Origin: Gnomoniopsis sp. IMI 355080
Lineage: Eukaryota > Ascomycota > Sordariomycetes > Diaporthales > Gnomoniaceae
NCBI GenBank assembly: GCA_027946555.1
Contig: JAPEVC010000180.1
Span: 1 to 64,000 of the forward strand
Direction of reading: 5' to 3'
Length of the DNA stretch: 64,000 nucleotides
The notes under the pieces are model-generated. The model searched no databases. It was given only the letters and a program-made list of their open reading frames with translations, and was not told the DNA's origin. Positions 45,656 through 57,505 of the stretch are shown here, piece after piece. Each line of letters opens with the position of its first letter. Within the stretch, counting starts at the first letter, position 1. Position numbers and translations under genes: made by a program.

Positions 45656-46475
45656 ATGGACGGAATGATGGGAGAAGGCGGCCGCTTTCCGCTGGAGGAC
45701 TGGTTCTGGGAAATGCCCGTTTGCACGCGGTTATGGACCACCGCGACTGTCCTCACAAGCACCTTGGTGCAGTGTAAGGTCGTCAGCGCCTTCCAGCTGT
45801 TCTACAGCTATCGCGCAGTATTTGAGAATGGACAGGTAAGACCAATCCCCCAATGCTGGCCGTGTACGAACCACATTGCCGACGTTGATAATTATGCTGA
45901 CTTCTGCTGCGGCTCGATAGTACTGGCGCCTCTTAACGACCTTTCTCTACTTTGGTCCCCTATCCCTCGACCTTCTCTTTCACGTCTACTTCCTGCAACG
46001 ATACTCGCGCCTCCTCGAAGAATCCTCCGGCCGGTCGCCAGCGCATTTCTCATGGCTGCTTCTCTATGCTACGGCTAGTCTAATTTGCCTGTCACCACTC
46101 GTTTCGATGCCCTTTTTGGGCCACCCACTCTCTTCGACCTTTGTCTACATCTGGTCGCGCCGCAACCCAGACACGCGCTTGTCCTTCCTGGGACTTCTCG
46201 TGTTTACGGCGCCGTACCTGCCGTGGGTCCTGATGGGATTCACTCTCATACTGCACGGTACTGTTCCCAAGGACGAAATTATGGGCGTGGTCATTGGGCA
46301 CATTTGGTACTTTTTCTCGGACGTCTACCCTCCACTTCATGGTGGCTCGAGGCCTTTGGACCCCCCAATGTTCTGGAGAAGGTTATTCGAAGGCAGGAGG
46401 GAGGATTCGGATGCGAATGGCATCAACCACGAGATCGCGGTTGCGGGTGCTGAAGTGGCGCCAGAGGTACGATGA
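45656..46475 (+). CDS. Derlin-family ER membrane protein (Der1/Dfm1-like)
   Basis: Derlins are rhomboid-fold pseudoproteases that help extract misfolded proteins from the ER for degradation (ERAD). Two exons (45656-45835, 45921-46475) join in phase 0 across an 85-bp intron to 244 residues. After a short polar N-terminus and PLEDWFWEMPVCTRLWTT comes the typical block FGPLSLDLLFHVYFLQRYSR, preceded by YWRLLTTFLY. Several hydrophobic helices follow, including LSFLGLLVFTAPYLPWVLMG, then GVVIGHIWYFFSDVYPPL, where the WYFFSDVYP string is a Derlin hallmark. The tail is polar (FEGRREDSD) and ends APEVR. The Ser/His dyad of active rhomboids is absent. I cannot decide between the Der1 and Dfm1 orthologues. 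No long SHP-box tail is evident, which leans towards the Der1 side. Confidence 0.92.
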
Positions 46476-46983
46476 TCAGTCGAACTGTTTCTGCTAGGTC
46501 GATTTCACAATTTCTGACTTGTCTTCGGACAAGCTGTTCTCATCTTGGTGGCGTTATGAATGGGCATTTCGTTTGTTGGGAAAGGATCGCTCGCAAAAGC
46601 ACCAAGAACGACCTGGCGTTGGAAGGCTGGGACAAGATGGATATCATGGGCTGTTTTCTTGACGTAAGGCATCTGCATTTCTTTGCTCAAGCGTCGACGC
46701 AAGATTGGTCCTCATCGGGCCGAATAGAAATGCTTGCTACAGCGTATTTCCATATTCAAAAATCTCATCTATTCAAAATGTACAATTTGATTGATTTCTC
46801 ATCATCAGGTGGTATCTCGAATGAGCGCGGTGAAGCAGTCTACATGGAATATTGCTAGAGTGAAACGCCATTCCAAAATTGTTCAATCATGTCCAAACAA
46901 TCTTGCTTATATCAGTGACCATTTTCGCGTTCTTGCTTTTCCTGGTGTTAACATAGTCAAATGCCCGCCAAGTGCGCTTCAAC
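46476..46983. other. Convergent gap between the Derlin gene and ADI1
   Basis: The 508 bp hold two 3' ends. No other gene is visible. Confidence 0.5.
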
Positions 46984-47562
46984 TCAGCTCAAGTATTGAG
47001 AAACATATTCCTTCCTGAGCGGGTTGCTATCCAAGTCACCGCTCCTGTTGAGCGGTGTCCACTTGGGCTCGTCCTTGAAGAGCCTCATGGCGTGAATGTA
47101 CTACATAATGTTAACCAGAAATCCTCACCCTGATCCTCAAAGACAATAAAAATAACTCACGTTCGTTTCATCCGTGGTAAACCGATGATAGATACCCGGC
47201 GGCAGGATAATCAAATCATCCTTTTCCAACTCGATGCGCACCCACTCGTCCCCCTCGTTACGCACGTCAAAGTAGCCCTTGCCGTCCCGGATGTAGCGGA
47301 TCTCCTCGTCCTCGTGCAGGTGCTCGGCGAAGAAGCTCTTCACCTTGGTCTCATAGGCGTCACCCATGGTCTGCGGGCTAACTTTGATCTCGTCGCGATT
47401 CTTGTAGCCGCGCTCGGCGGCGAGAGCGTCGACGAGCGACACCGCAGGCATGTGGTGGTAGAGCACACCCAGCTTCTCCAGGGCGGAGGGGCTGATGGCT
47501 GTGCCCGAATGGTGAGGGAGGCGTTGGTCGCCGGGGGCGTTGTCATAGAGGTAGGCTTTCAT
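46984..47562 (-). CDS. ADI1: Acireductone dioxygenase (ARD/ADI1), methionine salvage
   Basis: The enzyme oxidises 1,2-dihydroxy-3-keto-5-methylthiopentene to formate and the ketoacid precursor of methionine (Fe form). It belongs to the 5'-methylthioadenosine cycle. Two exons (47161-47562, 46984-47100) give 172 residues. The cupin metal ligands are all present: H81 and H83 in AEHLHEDEE, E87, and H126 in PPGIYHRF. The N-terminus MKAYLYDNAPGDQRLPHHSG and the C-terminal exon (beginning YIHAMRLFKDEPKWTPLNR) are typical of the eukaryotic family. The frame runs upstream of 47562 to a TTG but no ATG, so 47562 is the start. The intron is 60 bp with GTGAGT and TAG ends. Confidence 0.95.
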
Positions 47563-48651
47563 TATCCTAGATGGGATTTTTTTGTTTTCCAAACTTGAGC
47601 TGGCCTAGAAAAGACGATGGAAATTAGGAACGCAGCGTAAGTCGTTAATCAGTCCGCACGGAGGTTGGTAGTGGTCGCTGAAATGGTGAGTTGGAATAGC
47701 GAGAAAAGTTTAAACAAAAGTTTCCAGATAATCCGCCTCACAAATGTCGCCGGCGTCGGTTGGTCGTATTAGTAGTATGTATGTGCCTAAAGCCTGCCCC
47801 TCGATTGGTCACTTTGGGGAACGTATTTTGTCTGGCGTGCTCACGTAGAAATGTGACGTCGGCAAGGGTGGGGTTCGAACTGTTCGAATCCAAGGGTCCG
47901 ATTTGATAGCTGATACTTTAGGGCTGCGTGGCTTGGCGGCTCTACGCAAAAGATTGCTTTTAGAATCACTTCACATGTTTTTGCGATGTGCGTGTAACTT
48001 AATACTTTATTGCTTACCTAGGTATGATCGTGGGCGACCAGGCGACGAGTCTTGAGCTATACCAAGTGCCCCGCGCCCTGCAGGTGCCGAGTAATGAGGC
48101 CGTCAGGTCAAGACAAGATGCGGGGAGCCTGTTGCCAAAACGGGATTTAGGCTATTGAGCACTGCGCACTGCTTTGGGTGGGAAGTAGTGAGGCGTAAGG
48201 CTAGTCCTCCCAGGTAGGCATGTTGCAGCCTCGAAATGCCGATCCGTTCCTTCAGCGGTGGGTTTCAATGTTGCACTGTACCTTTTGCTAATTTCACAGC
48301 TCAGTTACATCACCGCCTTGCAGGTGTCAACGCCATGGCCAGCTATGTCACCATGTCAGACGCGTGCGCATGAACAGGATCTTTGCCCGCTTCATTCTGG
48401 TCTTCCCGAGAACCATGCCTGATCTTCTCAGGGCCGTCTCAATGCTTCGTTCCGGACCATGAACACGTTACCAGGTTTCAACGTTTTTTTCGGATCCACG
48501 ACTGGCCGCCTGAGCCAAGGTCGGAAAAGCACCACCAGCACCTTTATAGTAATATTCGATACTGTAGAAACGGCCGTATGAATCAATTCATTCAGAGGAC
48601 GACACTTGACGGAGCACCCAGTGTTCTTGCGCATTTTCAATCAACACCAAC
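47563..48651. promoter_or_regulatory. Divergent ADI1/SDR promoter region
   Basis: The 1.09 kb between head-to-head genes. The words GTTCGAA and its near repeat occur around 47875-47887 but no tRNA folds there. No gene is visible. Confidence 0.45.
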
Positions 48652-49816
48652 ATGGACTTGCGGCCCCCCGCCCTAGATCTCTCCTCTGAGCAGGCGAAAC
48701 AACTACGACTACCTGCAAGCTGTGAACCACCACAGCCAGGCAGTCCAACTGTGCAGCACGTCTGGATTGTAAGCGCCACTTCCCCCCTCTACCTCTAATA
48801 AATCCACCGCCCCACCTTGAATTAACAATACCCAGGTCTTTGGCGGCACCGGCCACATTGGCCGTTCGCTTGTCAAATCCGCCCTCTCCCACGGCGACCT
48901 GGTAACCAGCGTTGGCCGGAGCTTCGAGGCTCCGCTGCCACCCGAACTGCCCCAGCACCCAAACTGCCTGCACACGGCCTGCGACGTGCGCGCTCGCGAC
49001 AGCGTCCTACGTGTTTTCGAGCGCACACTGGCGCGTTTTGGCAGGTATGACATTGTCGCCAACTGCTCTGGCTATGGCGTCATCGGCGCGTGCGAGGACC
49101 AGGACGAGCACGAGATCCGCGATCAGTTCGAGACCAATTTCATGGGCACGCTGCATATCATCCAGGGCGCATTGCCTTATTTTCGCCAGCGCGAGAGCGG
49201 CCGCTACTTGATTTTCAGTTCGACGAGCGGCGCGCTGGGCGTGCCTGGTCTGGGGCCATATTGTGCGACAAAGTATGCAGTGGAAGGGCTAATCGAGGCT
49301 ATGTTATATGAGATCGATGCGTTTAATCTCAAAGCTACGCTCGTAGAGCCTGGTCTAGTGCGCCGCGACGAGCCGATGGATTCCGGCTCGAACCCGCTTC
49401 CTACCTGGGGGCATTTTCTGATCAAACCCGCCAGCGAGGCGTACAGCCATGAGACATCACCGGCCTTACACGCCAAAAGGATGGTAACATGGCTGGGCGA
49501 CCAACAGCCTACAAGCGCGGTAAAGTGTGCGGAATTGGTCTGGCAGCTGGGCCATTGCTCATACCCGCCGTTGAGGCTTTTGCTGGGTAGTTACGCGATC
49601 GAGAGCATTCGGGACAGGCTGAGGAGCGTGACTGAGGAGCTCGAGGACTGGAAGCACTTGAACTTTCCTGTGCCACCTGGCGAGGAAGGTAGCATCGAGG
49701 AGAAGAAGGAGAAGACGCCACCTGTGAAGGAAGAGCCAAAGGAGGACGGCTTCCCGGGAGATGCAGATGGGGATGCTCCTGAACAAGGCGACACGATTAT
49801 GGCAGCTTGCGACTAG
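48652..49816 (+). CDS. Short-chain dehydrogenase/reductase of unknown substrate
   Basis: This is an NAD(P)-dependent SDR of the classical type. Two exons (48652-48768, 48836-49816) join in phase 0 to 365 residues. A 36-residue N-terminal extension precedes the Rossmann strand VWIVFGGTGHIGRSL, whose Gly pattern (GGTGHIG, 42-48) differs slightly from TGxxxGxG. Next are ACDVRARDS (cofactor adenine region) and the NCSG at 115-118 in place of the usual NNAG. The catalytic Ser lies in IFSSTSGALG, and Y181-x3-K185 in YCATKYAVEG. PGLVRRDEP is the usual loop after the active site. The C-terminal about 45 residues are charged and disordered (KKEKTPPVKEEPKEDG). The length of the core suits a reductase acting on a small carbonyl. 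I cannot name the substrate. It has no biosynthetic partners nearby. Confidence 0.82.
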
Positions 49817-51315
49817 GAGGGCTGCGCGGCTGGTGCGATTGAACAGAGTGATTGGATGTGCGGTTACACTCGTCGCTGCCCAGCGCCCAGCAAGACGAGG
49901 AGGAGCTATACTTGTCCGGACGAGATAAACCTGTTACCACTGCCGCCCAGGATATGACTACTACTATACCAACACAAGATGGCGTTAAGATGTTACAAGT
50001 GGAGGAGCCACTTGTTCCTGAACACGACAGAGGCTGGACAGGCTTCCTCGCAATGCCGCGAAGCCAAAAGGCAACAGCGCCCGCGGGAAAGTCCTCATGC
50101 GCAAGGTGTTTTCGACATGATCTCGACCTCGTGTCCGGGACTCAATCATAGAGGAGCTCGCTAGGATAGAAATGAAGACGAAAGGCATCCAATGATGCAC
50201 GCAACCAGATATACAATCAGAACATAGATTTTGAAGGCCCTCTTGCTTCCAGACTGAGGGCTTCACTGGAGAACTTGGATCCCTGGATTCTTCTTCGGAC
50301 CGCCTCCCGAGCCAAAATTATACTCGCTAGTATATCTGGACGCGAATGGAATAGACATTGTGTTGGAACGAACCCCAGGTTCTCTGGTACGCCCTGCAAC
50401 CAGGAAGATAGGTATGCTCAAATGCATAATAAAAAAGCATCTTCTCGAGGATAGTATCTTTAGAATCGAATTGGCCTGAGCGCCAAAATATGGGATAAGG
50501 CGAAAGGCCGTGCAAACTGTTCCACTTCTTTCTCAACATTGGGGAGGGGAGCGGCCGAGAATGTGGAATGCTTCTGGTAGAGGGGATACTCAACACGCAA
50601 GGCAGAGCACTAACCAAGTGTTTCCAAAATGTCGGATTAAGACGCCTCGTACAAGTGCTACTTATAATCCACAGCACGTAATTACTCAATTAAGGAGCCA
50701 GTAGGTAGGTGGCGGCTCTACTAGTTTGTTCTCATCAATTGAACAAGGTATAGGGTTTTCATGATACTCTCTAGGTAGAAGTACTATGGTGACTGGTGGA
50801 CCATATAAGGCATGGATGTTGTGCAATTTAAGGGATAAAGGGAGAATGCAGGCCGTTTCCAAAGATAGCGGCACTCGGCGTGCAAATCCGGGGGCATGGC
50901 TCTGCATTTTGATAGGACAACACCCCCAAACGGTCTAAGAGAGGAATCTGTCCGCTTTTAATCCTCAACCTGACGCGTCTTGGCCACTTGAGAAAAGTGT
51001 ACGAGGCTGGCACATTTCACTTGCTCTCCTCCAGTGTGTTGAACCCCTTTCGACAAAGCTGCCAACAAGGTCAACACGCTGCCAGCCACCTCGCTTGCAC
51101 TGTCCTGACCATCAAGTTGCTTCTCCCACAGCAATCGGAAAAGCCACTCAGCCGACAAGACCTTGTCCTTACAACGGCCAGCCTGGACGTTCGTTCGTTC
51201 ACTCGAGCCAGCCCCTGATTCCCACCTGACCTGGACAACCATCCTCAACCCACCGACACTCGCTTAGACACGTGCGCCTAGTACGGACAGGAGAAAAAAA
51301 GAGACTGCAGCGACC
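49817..51315. other. SDR 3' flank and GDP-mannose transporter promoter
   Basis: The 1.5 kb between two plus-strand genes. The last about 280 bases have the look of a fungal leader. No gene is visible. Confidence 0.45.
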
Positions 51316-52690
51316 ATGGCCTCCGACAAGAAAAGCGATGACTTCACGGTCCGAATGCCTGAGCAGGAGGATCTCGAGAAGGACCCTTTCCTCGCCAGGA
51401 CCCCGTCGCACAGGGTGGCCCACACATCCGGCCTCGTCGACAAGCTCGCTAAGGCGCAGAACAGCCCCGGAATATCCATCCTGGCGTACTGCTTCTCGTC
51501 CATCTCCATGACCGTAGTCAACAAGTACTGTGTGTCGGGCAAGGACTGGAACCTGAACCTGTTCTATCTTGCTGTGCAGGTATGGAGCGCGCCGCCCGCC
51601 TCTCCCATCCCATATCGGTCCCCAAGGAGGGAGGAACGGTTCATGCGCTAATCAATTCTCTGCTCTAGTCTATCGTCTGCATCACTGCGATTCTGGTATC
51701 GAAGAAGATGGGCTTGATTACGGGTCTTGCTCCCTTCGACACGGACAAGGCCAAGAAATGTACGTTATGCGAAACCAGGCCCATGGTTCCAAGACAAAAT
51801 CATTGACGGCGTCTAGGGTATCCGATCTCCGTTCTCCTCGTCGGCATGATCTACACGAGCACCAAGTCCCTCCAATTCCTCTCCGTCCCCGTCTACACGA
51901 TCTTCAAGAACTTGACCATCATTGTCATTGCATACGGCGAGGTCCTTTGGTTTGGCGGCGAGGTCACCCCCATGGCCCTTCTGTCCTTCGGCCTGATGGT
52001 GCTCAGCTCCGTCATTGCAGCATGGGCTGATGTTCAGGCTGCGCTCGAGGGTCACCACGATGCGAATGTTAGCGTGTCGACGCTGAATGCTGGCTATGCG
52101 TGGATGGGCATGAACGTCTTTTGCACGGCGTCCTATGTCTTGACTATGCGCAAGGTTATCAAGAAGATGAACTTTAAGGACTGGGACTGTGAGTTTCTTC
52201 AAAAGGTAAAACAAAAAGTTTGCATGCACAAAAGACTGACTTTGTGGCAGCCATGTTCTACAACAACCTCCTCACGATTCCTACGCTTATTGTCGCCTCA
52301 CTGATCTTCGAAGACTGGAGCTCCGTGAACCTTGCCAAGAATTTCCCCATGGAGACGCGCAACTCCCTGATTGTGGGCATGATCTACTCTGGTCTCGCCG
52401 CCATCTTCATCTCGTACTGCTCCGCCTGGTGCATCCGCGTGACGTCGTCGACCACGTACTCCATGGTCGGCGCCCTCAACAAGTTGCCCATCGCCATCTC
52501 GGGACTCATCTTCTTTGCGGCACCCGTAACCGTCGGCAGTGTGACGGCCATCTTCCTCGGCTTCGTCAGCGGGATCGTGTACGCGTACGCCAAAATAAGG
52601 TCGACGGCGCAAAGCAAGATGTCGCTGCCGACGCAGAATATTGTGATGAGCGCCAGCTCACAGAGCAGCAAGGATGCTGCGAATGCATAG
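51316..52690 (+). CDS. VRG4: Golgi GDP-mannose transporter (VRG4/GMT)
   Basis: The protein exchanges cytosolic GDP-mannose for lumenal GMP in the Golgi and feeds mannan and glycoprotein synthesis. Four exons (51316-51579, 51669-51759, 51817-52188, 52251-52690) join in phase to 388 residues. An N-terminal cytosolic tail of about 50 residues is followed by some ten hydrophobic segments of the nucleotide-sugar/triose-phosphate translocator fold. Diagnostic strings are SISMTVVNKYCVSG, KSLQFLSVPVYTIFKNLTII, the FYNN motif at about 245-248, and the GDP-mannose-binding GALNKLP at 316-322. The C-terminus is Ser-rich and polar. A UDP-sugar or triose-phosphate transporter is excluded by the GALNKLP motif. 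It is followed on the same strand by ALE1, more than 1 kb away. Confidence 0.95.
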
Positions 52691-53801
52691 AATGCATAGA
52701 ATGCTATATTGGAAGTATACGAGGTGATGGCGGCTCATGTGAGGAGTTTATGGAAGGCTTGAGCGTGTATACAACCACGGACGCCATGTTCCGCAGGGCC
52801 TAGACCTCGAGATGAATGATGGTAACCGGCGAAAGGGGTGCGCTCCGGTGCACATGTGCTCTTGGCTCATTTGATTCTTACACGCAATTTTACGTCTCGA
52901 TAGGATAGAGCAGGCCGCAATTCCCTGGCTTATGTGTATGTTTATTATAATGACTGATTGAGGAGGAGCACATGTGCATTGGAATGGAAGTCTTTACATC
53001 AAATGGCGTTTACATAACAGGACTATGGGCCATATGAGGGGAGCTGGAGTACAGGCTGAGTAGGACTGAGCTCATCCTGTGGGTGACCATGGAGATGGGA
53101 AATTACAACAGCCATTTCCAGTAGTAATTTTCTCTGGGTGGCTCGGACCTTGGAGCCAGCAATGAGTAGAATCAATCAACCTGAGAGACATCAATGTGCC
53201 AATAGTGCCACCTTTTTTTTGAGGAGGAAACCAGGTGACGGCTGTACAAATCAATCAAAAGGCTCAGAGGTTTTGAGTAGGTCAAGTATTAGGTAGGATG
53301 AAGTTCAGGTATCAAATCCACGTGGGTTGTATCATTCGCGCATATGACCAGGAAATGCAGTCCCAAGACGGGACACCTCACATCGTCCAGACACGTCTCA
53401 TTGGTTGCCACGAGCACATGTCAAAATGGATCTATGGAGTAGTACAGAAGCAACCCTCGGGTGATGACATCAGGTCTTGGCATGTCCAAATTCCACAAGC
53501 TGGAGCTCCGCAAAAAAAAGAAGGGACTCTTGTCAGGATGCCAAGTCATGTTGCACAGGTCCTCTCAACACCCAACATTCTGTCCCAACCGGGCAGCTTC
53601 CCTCTGTCCTGACCTCTTAGATTATCTTGCAGAGTGTCAATCATTTGAATAGTCTTTCTAGCCTTGTCCTTCTTCTATTTGCGGAGCTTGCAAATCTGAA
53701 TTCTTTCTGTCGTATTGTTTCGGAGGGATGGACTGACAAACTACCGCGTGCAACGAATTTCCCAATCCCTTCCGAGTGAACCGCCTCCCGCCCATTCCGA
53801 G
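52691..53801. other. GDP-mannose transporter 3' flank and ALE1 promoter
   Basis: The 1.1 kb between two plus-strand genes. An eight-to-nine-base T-run lies at about 53212-53220. No gene is seen. Confidence 0.45.
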
Positions 53802-55751
53802 ATGTTGCATTTCTTACACGCCCGTAAGTCTGCTGCTGTGTTGATCCGTGAAAGAAAAAAGAAGGGCAAAGCGAGCGTATCACTGACGCAGTGCTTGAAC
53901 AGCCTTCGTATGGGTGGCAGACTACATTGGAACCGGACCGGATGAGCGTAAGATCTACCACCCACCCTGCCGATCTTCGACCTTGTTGCATAAGACTGAC
54001 AACCAGCACATACCCATAGTAAAACTGATTTTCTCGATCCTCATATCCTATCCACTAGCAGCTGTACTCAAGCGCATACCTGACTCGAAGCCCGCGGCCA
54101 AGAATCTCTTCATCGCAGGGTAGGTAAAAACAACACTCCCTAAGCTGCGCAACGGGCATATGACGAGACTGGGAGCTGGTTGCTAATCCGCAATTTTCAC
54201 AAAGAGTTGGCATATTCTTTCTCGTTGGCCTCTTCGACCTATGGGGCGGTCTCCGAACCATCATCATCGCCGCGGGCGGCAGCTACGCCATCGCATACTT
54301 TGGCCGCCGCAGCCCCTACATGCCATGGGTCGGCTTCGTCTTCCTGATCGCCCACCTGAGCTTGAACCAGCTCGAGCGCCAATTTGCCAACAATCCCGCG
54401 GCGGTGGATATTACCGGCGCACAGATGGTCCTTGTCATGAAGCTTTCGGCGTTCTGCTGGAACGTCGCCGACGGAACATTGTCGGATGACCAGCTCTCCG
54501 ATTTTCAAAAAGATAGGGTCTTGACTGACCTACCGGGCTTTTTGGACTACGCAGGCTGGGTGTTCTTCTTCCCGGCACTGCTGGCTGGACCAGCCATGGA
54601 CTTCGCCGAGTACCGCCGCTGGCTGGACACGAGCATGTTCGATGTGCCCTCGACCGTCGACGCGTCCAAGAAGCCGCCCACGCGCAAGAAGCGCCGCATC
54701 CCGCGCAGCGCCACCCCAGCGCTGTGGAAGTTAGCCCAGGGCCTGATATGGATCCTTTCGTTCTTGGTGTGCAGCAGCTCATACAACCCCAACCTGCTGG
54801 TGAGCGACAGCTACATGGACCACGGCCTGCTCAAGCGCGTTTGGCTGATGTACCTCACCAACTTTGTCGCGCGTATGAAGTACTACGGTGTGTGGTCCAT
54901 GACCGAGGGCGCGTGTATCTTGTCGGGCATTGGGTATAATGGCGTGGACCCTGTCACGGGCAAGATTGCGTGGGATCGTGTCACAAATATCAGACCGCTG
55001 GGTGTGGAGTTGGCGCAGAACACGCGCGCGTACTTGGGCAACTGGAACATCAAGACGAATGTTTGGTTGCGGAACTACGTTTATCTGAGGGTGACGCCTA
55101 TGGGAAAGAAGCCCGGGTTCCGAGCGAGTCTAGCGACATTCACGACCAGTGCGATCTGGCACGGGTTCTACCCTGGGTACTATCTCTCGTTTGTACTGGC
55201 TAGTTTCATCCAGACGGTAGCCAAGAGTAAGTTTGCCAATCACATAGTCTCGTGATAAGGACAGAATGCTAATATTCGAGCTAGATTTCCGCCGGTATTT
55301 CCGCCCATTCTTCATCGACCCGACTACCCAGAAGCCAACACCTCAGAAGGTTTACTACGACATTTTTTCCTTTCTGGTTACTCAGACCGCCTTCTCCTTC
55401 GCGACGACGCCTTTCCTTGTGCTGGGCTTCTCAGACAGCGTCAAAGTATGGGCGAGGGTCTATTTCTACTGCGTGGTGGGTGTGGTGCTGTCATCGGCGT
55501 TCTTTGCGAGCCCTGCCAAAGCTTTCATGAAGAAGAAGATCGAGGAGCGGAGCCAGAAGGCTGGTGTTGCCATCAAACGGTCGGCAAGCACCGAGAGTCT
55601 GGCGTCAGGTGGCAGCAGGGATAGCGAGCCGATTGTTGGTCCTGGACTATCGAGTGATGTTAATCGCGAATTTGGAGAGATGGTGGATGAGGCTCGGCAG
55701 ACATGGCAGGAGCGGGAAAAGATGGCCAAGGGGTTGAAGAAGCACCAGTGA
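53802..55751 (+). CDS. ALE1: Lysophospholipid acyltransferase of the MBOAT family (ALE1/LPT1)
   Basis: Ale1 is a multi-pass ER enzyme that re-acylates lysophospholipids with acyl-CoA (Lands cycle), with broad head-group use. My model has five exons: 53802-53823, 53903-53947, 54020-54119, 54205-55226 and 55285-55751, giving 551 residues. The first is only 22 nt, encoding MLHFLHA plus one base. Its donor is GTAAGT, and the next acceptor follows a CACTGAC branch site. Exons 2-3 then read FVWVADYIGTGPDELKLIFS and YPLAAVLKRIPDSKP. Family blocks include VGLFDLWGGLRTIIIAAGG, FFFPALLAGPAMDFAEYRRW, and the active-site helix with catalytic His at about residue 375 (SAIWHGFYPGYY). The upstream conserved Asn lies in WNIKTNVWLRNYVYLR. 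The C-terminal tail is charged (EERSQKAGVAIKRS), as expected for an ER-facing end. The splice joins of exons 1-3 are inferred by phase and by similarity and are less sure than exons 4-5. Confidence 0.92.
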
Positions 55752-56448
55752 GGCCCTCTTGGTGGATGACGCATTTGTCTGGTTCGTGGAGACTAGGACA
55801 GCTTGACTCGGGAGAGACTGTGGGCAATTTCTCGCGCGGAGTTGACGCCTAAGTGAGTGAGAGGCAACTCGTGCACGGGGGAGTAATAGACTGCTGACTT
55901 TCAGCAAGCAGATTTGCTCTTGCATTGCATTGCATTTACCGTAGCCAATACTTAACCCTTTTTCTTTTTCTTCCTTCCCAGAAATTGGCTTGAATTCACA
56001 CTGCCGTTCTCAAAGTGCTATTAGCTCTCTTGCGACAGACATATCATAACAGGTACGTTTTCTAGGGATCCACGCATGCAAGCTTGCATGCCGCTGCATT
56101 TGGGCCCGGGGAGCAGCCCTCTTTGACACGAGGCTGATCCCTGGGAGTGCTCCACTATTGCTGCTGCCGCCGCGGCCCTTTATCGCTGGGCGCACTCGCC
56201 TTATCGGACCTGCCCCTCCTCCTTCCGGCAACCAACTCCCACATCAGCTCCCTAATGTGCATACCAGTCTTTGACAAAGGTTTGTCTTGCATGATCTGTC
56301 ACTGTTTTCCCTTACTTTATCTTCCCGGACAATTGGACTACATAGCCAACCTGGAATCCTAAACTTATACATACACATCATTGTTCGAAAACAAACACGC
56401 AGTAGTAACCCCTCCCTCGCCCAGCCACATCCGCCAAAGCTCCCAATC
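55752..56448. other. ALE1 3' flank and FUR1 promoter
   Basis: The 697 bp between two plus-strand genes. A perfect 18-bp palindrome at 56074-56091 is listed separately. The last about 130 bases look like a pyrimidine-rich leader. Confidence 0.5.
56074..56091. repeat. Perfect 18-bp palindrome GCATGCAAGCTTGCATGC
   Basis: The sequence is identical to its own reverse complement. It lies about 360 bases upstream of the FUR1 start. It could be a site for a dimeric DNA-binding protein or a chance event. It contains no vector-like flanks beyond the AAGCTT-GCATGC core. Confidence 0.8.
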
Positions 56449-57505
56449 ATGACCCTCCCAGCCAACGTTCACGTCTCCAAACACCCATGCCTGGTCTCCA
56501 AACTGAGCCAGCTGCGCTCGAGTACTACGAGTGCGAAGGAGGTCAAGGCGCTGGTCCATGAGATCTCACTAATCGTGGGCTGCGAGGCGCTGGCCACCGC
56601 ACTGTCTGCTGTGCCGGGCCCAAAGGTGCGGTTTTTCCCTGCACATCCAAGCTTCTTTCCAAAGGGGGCCGGGGGCAGCGCAAGAAAACAGAGAGGCTGA
56701 CATAATGACGGCTTGTGTCTGTTATGTAGGATAAAACGCCCCTAGGCTTCGAGTACGAAACGACGACTATAGCGCCCGAGACTGTCTCGCTTGTGCCGAT
56801 TCTGAGATCTGGGTTGGGCATGGTTGAGGGTACGTTGGAACAAAAAAAAAACCCCAGCCGCTTCTGTTCCTTTCTCTGTCTTTGGGAAAGCAGACAACAT
56901 ATTTTTGGGTGGGTTGGCAATGCTAATTAAGAGTAGCAATCCAAACAATTCTCCCGTCGCCCGTCCCAGTTCACCACCTCGGGCTCTACCGCGAGCCCGT
57001 AAGCCTCGAGCCTGTCGAGTACTACAACAATCTTCCCGAGCACATCACCTCGTCCTCCTCACCGACCCCGTCCCTCGCTATCATCCTCGACCCTGTAATC
57101 GCCAGTATGTTGCTTGGATCACCCCCCCCTTTGTTTTTTCTTCCTCCACCCTCCCTTCTTGCCTCCCCCTACCCGGGCGATGGCTTTGGAACGCCGTGCG
57201 GGTTGGATGTCTCCCGTTTAATGAAAACAAGATTTATCTTGGCAAGAGTACTAACAAATGTACCCCTTCCAGCCGGCGGTACCTGCGCGGCAGCAATTCA
57301 GACCCTCCGCGAATGGGGCGCCCAGCGCATCCTCGTGCTCAGCGTGTTGGGGGCTGAACCCGGTGTCCAGAGGGCGGCGGCCGAGTGGCCCGAGGGTGTG
57401 GAACTCTGGCTCTCGGCCGTGGACAGTGAGTTGACAAAGGAGGGCATGTTGAAGCCCGGGCTCGGCGACGTGGGAGATCGGTTGTTCTTGACTATCGGAA
57501 AATGA
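56449..57505 (+). CDS. FUR1: Uracil phosphoribosyltransferase (FUR1)
   Basis: The enzyme salvages uracil with PRPP to UMP. Four exons (56449-56625, 56730-56829, 56937-57104, 57273-57505) join in phase to 225 residues, the normal family length. N-terminal strings are HVSKHPCLVSKLSQLRS and EVKALVHEISLIVGCEAL. Then come VPILRSGLGMVEA (uracil and phosphate loop), HHLGLYREPVSLEPVEYYNN, and the PRPP-binding loop DPVIATGGT at 144-152, which is split by intron 3 inside the Thr codon. The C-terminal flap has GLGDVGDRLF. The intron 2 acceptor (TAAGAGTAG) and the 168-bp intron 3 are somewhat unusual but keep the frame. The alternative, a bifunctional uridine kinase/UPRT, is ruled out by size. Confidence 0.93.

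Noticed and set aside
47868..47900. Doubled GTTCGAA words suggesting a tRNA T-arm
   Set aside because: The flanking bases do not pair into a T stem and no D-arm lies upstream.
56060..56110. Vector contamination suggested by adjacent GGATCC, GCATGC, AAGCTT and GGGCCC words
   Set aside because: The order and spacing do not match a polylinker that I know, and the genomic sequence continues on both sides into normal fungal genes.
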